NCBI GenBank assembly: GCA_026996935.1
Contig: JALWJW010000392.1
Location: forward strand, 1 to 9,935
Source of the DNA: Hyphomicrobiales bacterium
Lineage (GTDB): Bacteria; Pseudomonadota; Alphaproteobacteria; Rhizobiales; Aestuariivirgaceae
Direction: 5' to 3'
Length of the DNA: 9,935 bases
This document shows, in pieces, positions 6,720 through 9,935 of the stretch. The first letter of the stretch is position 1, and each line of letters starts with the position of its first letter. The notes beneath the pieces are model-generated. The model saw nothing but the letters and a program-made list of their open reading frames with translations, made no database searches and was not told where the DNA came from. The position numbers and the translations under genes were made by a program.

Positions 6720-6754
6720 TTTCGGGCAGATTTTTTCTGCCCGAAACCTTTTTT
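6720..6754 (+). terminator. Strong intrinsic terminator structure between the second cytochrome gene and nosB
   Basis: TTTCGGGCAGA (6720-6730) pairs perfectly over 11 bases with TCTGCCCGAAA (6736-6746) around a TTTTT loop. Two cytosines and six thymines (6749-6754) follow. Stem, GC content and U-run fit a Rho-independent terminator. Since nosB, nosD and nosG continue in the same direction, it may act as an attenuator, or nosB may have its own promoter in 6755-6800, where I see no convincing one. Confidence 0.75.
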
Positions 6755-6801
6755 CGGTTGCCGTGGGCACCTCACATTTCTTTAAAATGGTGGATTGACG
6801 A

Positions 6802-8088
6802 ATGAGCAATACATTAAGCACTAAACGTAAAAATGCGGTGCGGATTCTGGTTGGCATTAGCGTTGTTTTGCTAGGCCTGATTTATGTTTCTCCAACCTGG
6901 TGGGTGGCTCTTAAGGCACCAAATTATCCAGCCGAAGCGTTTCCTGATGGCGTGCGTATTCATTTTCATATGAACGGTGTATTTAACGGTTGTGTGTTAC
7001 AGAAAAACCGTGAAGTGGAAGAAGATGAAGCGCTTGATTGTGTGCATGAGATGGATGCGATCAATCACTTTGTTGGTATGTATCCAATTGCTTCTGGCGG
7101 TGTGTTAGAAAAAGCTTACTCACCGTTCCTGCTTTCTATGCTGGCATTCATGCTTATTGGATTTGCGATTAATCGTAAATATTTACGTGTCGGTGTGATG
7201 GGGCTTGGTTTTGCTGCAATTGCTGCCTGGATGTATATGACATATTATGGAGCCGGGGGGATTTCTCTGGAACCAACATCATATGTTTCTTCAATGGTGA
7301 CCAGTTTGGGTCAGGGTAAAGAAGAAGAAGGCGAACCGCTTTCACCTATTATTGCCAAATTGAAAGATGATCTCAAAGCCAGTGGTGTGACACGAATGCG
7401 CTCTACTGAAGAACTGCATGGTGTCTTGAAAAAAAGTGGGCAAACAAGCCTGAGTGATGCAATTGCGAAATTGCATAAAGGTTCTGGTGGAGGCAAGAAA
7501 ACCCTTAAAGAGATTCTTGATGAAGCCAAATCTTCTGGCATTTCAGGTAAGCCGCTTTATGTGTCAATTCTAAAAGGTGCCTATGAAGCAGATCAGTCCA
7601 AGCTTCCTGACAGTCAAAGAGAAGTGTGGAATGGTAGTTTGAAACAGGTGATTTATTGGCACTATGCTAAAGCACTGGGACGTTGGTTTAATAATCCAAA
7701 AGAGATTGTACCAATGGTTAAAATGATGAAAACCGTCGGTACGTTGGCATTTTGGGGGATTTTAGGCGCGATGATTGCCATGTTGGCAATTGCCTGGAAT
7801 AACCGTGGTCCGTTGTTCTGGTTCCTTGCAATTATCCCGGCAATGTTACCTGTGTTCTTTATTGTCGAATATGCCGGCTGGTTGTGGTGGTATGGACATT
7901 CAATGAATGTCATGGGTGCTTTCTCGCTTAAACCGTTTATGCCAACAGTGTTTGGTCAAGGTAAAGTGGCCCAGTTTACAACGCTTTCTTATCCTCATTA
8001 TGGATTTGGCTTGATTGTGTTGTTTGGTGTCTTGTGTGTGCTTGCCATATTGATCCGGCGCAAAGGGCTTAAGGAAGCCAACGGCTGA
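6802..8088 (+). CDS. nosB: NosB-type membrane protein of clade II nos operons
   Basis: NosB is an integral membrane protein found with clade II nosZ; its biochemical role is not established. The 428-residue product has about six predicted membrane segments (roughly 14-30, 107-122, 129-148, 311-331, 338-357, 402-418). Basic residues (KRK at 8-10, NRKYLR at 124-129, NNR at 333-335, RRK at 419-421) fit a cytoplasmic N and C terminus. The HEMDAINHFVGMYPI stretch (82-96) and TLSYPHYGF (394-402) look like family-conserved segments. Residues about 155-305 form a long hydrophilic region that the charge pattern places in the periplasm. C64 and C80 lie in the first periplasmic loop. The start at ATG 6802 follows GGTGGA by 7 bases. 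The position between cytochromes and nosD is the expected one. Confidence 0.85.
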   Translation: MSNTLSTKRKNAVRILVGISVVLLGLIYVSPTWWVALKAPNYPAEAFPDGVRIHFHMNGVFNGCVLQKNREVEEDEALDCVHEMDAINHFVGMYPIASGGVLEKAYSPFLLSMLAFMLIGFAINRKYLRVGVMGLGFAAIAAWMYMTYYGAGGISLEPTSYVSSMVTSLGQGKEEEGEPLSPIIAKLKDDLKASGVTRMRSTEELHGVLKKSGQTSLSDAIAKLHKGSGGGKKTLKEILDEAKSSGISGKPLYVSILKGAYEADQSKLPDSQREVWNGSLKQVIYWHYAKALGRWFNNPKEIVPMVKMMKTVGTLAFWGILGAMIAMLAIAWNNRGPLFWFLAIIPAMLPVFFIVEYAGWLWWYGHSMNVMGAFSLKPFMPTVFGQGKVAQFTTLSYPHYGFGLIVLFGVLCVLAILIRRKGLKEANG

Positions 8089-8093
8089 TAAAG

Positions 8094-9449
8094 ATGAAAC
8101 GTCTTTTGAGTAAAATTGTTGCAATTTGGGTTTGTTGTTTTTCGGTATTAATCGTTTTAACAATGAATGCAAATGCAGCAGACCCGAAGTCTTTTGCGGT
8201 ATCGTCATTGCAAGCAATGATTGATGCTGCAAAAGAGGGGGCTGTTATTGCGCCGGCACCGGGAGTTTATAAAGGTTCTATAAAGATTACCAAATCTATT
8301 GTTCTTGATGGTCGTGGCAAGGTTACCATTGATGGTGAGGGCACGGGCACTGTTGTTCATATTGCTGGTGATGGTGTAACTATAAAAAATATGCGGATTA
8401 CCAATTCTGGCAATCAGCATAATGATATTGATTCAGGCGTTCATATCAAAGGTAATTACAATATTATTAAAGACAACATTATTGATGAATGTCTATTTGG
8501 TGTTGACCTTGAAAAAGCCAATAATAATATCGTCAAACGAAATAAAATTTCCTCAAAAAGCAAGGCATCACTTGGTTTAAAGGGTGATGCGGTGCGGCTG
8601 TGGTATAGCTTTAATAATAAGATTGAGAATAATTTTATTCGTAAATCACGTGATTTTGTTATCTGGTATTCCGATGGTAATCGTATTGCCAATAATGATA
8701 TTGCCAATGGCCGCTATGGGCTGCATTTCATGTATGCCAAATATAATCTGGTTGAGAAAAATTCTATTGCCAAAAACGCTGTTGGTATTTTTCTTATGTA
8801 TTCTGATGGGGTTGTTGTCCGTCAAAACCGGGTATTTCAGGCGCTTGGAAATGCAGGTGTTGGCATTGGTTTGAAAGAAACGGACAATGTTACCATCGCA
8901 AATAATGAGATTTTATATAATTCACGTGGCATTTCGCTTGATCTGTCTCCTTTCAATCCAGATACAAAAAATCTGATTTATGGCAATGAGATTGCTTTTA
9001 ATAATATTGGGATTTCCTTTTTGTCTGATCGAACCGGTAATGAGATCAGAAATAATAAATTCAAGTCAAACATTTTGCCTGTCACTGTTGGCAGTTTTGC
9101 TTCTGCCAGGCACAATTTGTGGGAAGGCAATTATTGGGCAGGATATGGGGGCTTTGATCTTAATAAGGATGGGTTTGGTGACACACCTTATGTGATGAAG
9201 ATTTATTCAGATCGGTTGTGGATGGATAAACCGGGCGCAGCGTTTTTTCAGGGCACTCCAGTGCTGTCTTTATTGGACTTTCTTGAGCGCCTGGCACCGT
9301 TTACTGAACCATTGATTTTGCTCAAGGATAACAAACCGCGAATGAGTGAAAGTTTTACCGCTCCGGCACCAGAAGGGCTTCATCTTGACCGCAATCAAGG
9401 GCAACAAGAATCAAAACGATTAGATCCTTTTGGACTAGGTACGCAATAA
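8094..9449 (+). CDS. nosD: NosD, periplasmic copper-site maturation protein
   Basis: NosD is needed to build the CuZ cluster of NosZ and works with the ABC transporter NosFY. The 451-residue protein has a Sec signal (MKRLLSKIVAIWVCC..., cleavage near NANA, residue 28). A right-handed beta-helix of short NosD/CASH repeats spans about residues 60-345, rich in asparagine ladders such as NNNIVKRNKI, NRIANNDI and NEIRNNKF. The NosD hallmarks RYGLHFMYAKYN (207-218) and GIFLMYSDG (231-239) are present, as is EGNYWAGYGGFDLNKDG (344-360). Length is normal for the family. It starts 5 bases after the nosB stop, so the two are cotranscribed and probably translationally linked. The gene is notably AT-rich because of its asparagine and isoleucine content. 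nosF, nosY and nosL are not in the window. Confidence 0.95.
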   Translation: MKRLLSKIVAIWVCCFSVLIVLTMNANAADPKSFAVSSLQAMIDAAKEGAVIAPAPGVYKGSIKITKSIVLDGRGKVTIDGEGTGTVVHIAGDGVTIKNMRITNSGNQHNDIDSGVHIKGNYNIIKDNIIDECLFGVDLEKANNNIVKRNKISSKSKASLGLKGDAVRLWYSFNNKIENNFIRKSRDFVIWYSDGNRIANNDIANGRYGLHFMYAKYNLVEKNSIAKNAVGIFLMYSDGVVVRQNRVFQALGNAGVGIGLKETDNVTIANNEILYNSRGISLDLSPFNPDTKNLIYGNEIAFNNIGISFLSDRTGNEIRNNKFKSNILPVTVGSFASARHNLWEGNYWAGYGGFDLNKDGFGDTPYVMKIYSDRLWMDKPGAAFFQGTPVLSLLDFLERLAPFTEPLILLKDNKPRMSESFTAPAPEGLHLDRNQGQQESKRLDPFGLGTQ

Positions 9450-9461
9450 TCAGGTAGGGCT

Positions 9462-9935
9462 ATGGCCAAGAAACTTACACCAAAACAACAAAAAGAACGG
9501 CGGACGATTGTTTTTTCAGCAATCATGGGCGCTGGCGTTGTTGCCAGTGGAATGATGGCGTATTTGCCGCTGCATATGCGATGGGGAAAATTGTTGCGGC
9601 CACCGGGGGCTCTAGCGGAAAAAGACTTGCTTTCCTCCTGTATTAAATGTGGTCAATGTGTTCAGGTTTGTCCTGTTGAGGCGATCTATCTGGCAGATGG
9701 TGACGGCGGTTTTGGTATTGGTGTGCCTTATATTGATGCGCGCAAACAGGCATGTGATTTTTCATGCGATGCAACGCAGTGTGTTCTGGCTTGTCCAACG
9801 GGTGCTTTGAGTCATGATATTGATACAAAAGAACAAGTAAATATGGGTGAAGCCAAACTGGTGCGTCCTGATGCTTGTTTGGCCCGACAAGGCCAGGGAT
9901 TTAAAGGTCTGGCGCGTGGACCTGACTTTGAGGGG
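9462..9935 (+). CDS. nosG: NosG, NapG-like 4Fe-4S ferredoxin (N-terminal part, runs off window)
   Basis: The reading frame is open from the ATG at 9462 to the last base, giving 158 residues of an incomplete protein. Near the N terminus is RRTIVFSAIMGAG, a hydrophobic segment right after a double arginine (residues 13-14), which could be a Tat signal/anchor. Two 4Fe-4S motifs follow: CIKCGQCVQVCP (C60, C63, C66, C70) and CDFSCDATQCVLACP (C98, C102, C107, C111). The cysteine pattern and the gene order after nosD match NosG of epsilonproteobacterial and other clade II operons. There NosG with membrane NosH, like NapGH, is proposed to oxidise menaquinol. A purine-rich AGGTAGGG precedes the start. 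The rest of the protein and nosH would lie to the right. Confidence 0.85.
   Translation, partial: MAKKLTPKQQKERRTIVFSAIMGAGVVASGMMAYLPLHMRWGKLLRPPGALAEKDLLSSCIKCGQCVQVCPVEAIYLADGDGGFGIGVPYIDARKQACDFSCDATQCVLACPTGALSHDIDTKEQVNMGEAKLVRPDACLARQGQGFKGLARGPDFEG

Noticed and set aside
6755..6801. Separate nosB promoter (TTGCCG ... TAAAAT) or FNR-like site (TTGACGAATGAG)
   Set aside because: The promoter spacing of 19 would start transcription only a few bases before the ATG. The FNR-like sequence has a poor right half and overlaps the start codon.
8584..8874. 96-codon plus-strand frame inside nosD
   Set aside because: Its hydrophobic translation results from shifting the Asn/Ile-rich beta-helix repeats. 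NosD itself is intact.

Overview
The window carries most of the front half of a clade II ('atypical') nitrous oxide reductase (nos) operon on the + strand. Facing away from it on the - strand is an operon for a copper chaperone and the last two steps of menaquinone synthesis. The DNA is AT-leaning by eye. The protein families (UbiE/MenG, Sco1/SenC, c4-like cytochromes) look proteobacterial. I cannot place the organism below Pseudomonadota with confidence. No tRNA, rRNA, CRISPR array or mobile element is visible, and almost all of the sequence is coding.

Layout. Minus strand, read right to left from about 2633: a Sco1/SenC copper chaperone (2010-2633), ubiE/menG methyltransferase (1250-1978), menA prenyltransferase (336-1253, overlapping menG by 4 bases) and the first 110 codons of a bile acid:sodium symporter (BASS) family transporter (1-332, cut by the window edge). 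A 196-base divergent intergenic region (2634-2829) holds one FNR/Nnr-type palindrome about equidistant from plausible -10 elements for both directions. Plus strand: nosZ (2830-5127), a hairpin, a basic dihaem cytochrome c (5191-5904), a second dihaem cytochrome c (5949-6713), a strong intrinsic terminator structure, nosB (6802-8088), nosD (8094-9449) and the start of nosG (9462 to the window end).

How the genes work together (family knowledge plus inference). NosZ reduces N2O to N2 in the periplasm with its CuZ and CuA centres. NosD is a periplasmic beta-helix protein needed for copper-site maturation with NosF/NosY, which would be expected downstream. NosG is a NapG-like 4Fe-4S protein that, with NosH, is thought to take electrons from menaquinol. 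The two cytochromes are the obvious carriers to CuA. The divergent operon supplies a CuA-type copper chaperone and two enzymes that finish menaquinone. The window therefore looks like a compact menaquinol-to-N2O respiratory module in which enzyme, electron carriers, copper delivery and quinone tailoring may share one anaerobic switch.

The most notable points are the linkage of menA-menG and a BASS transporter to nos, the shared regulator site, the two terminator-like hairpins inside the nos operon, the long haem-free tail of NosZ, and a large periplasmic segment in NosB.
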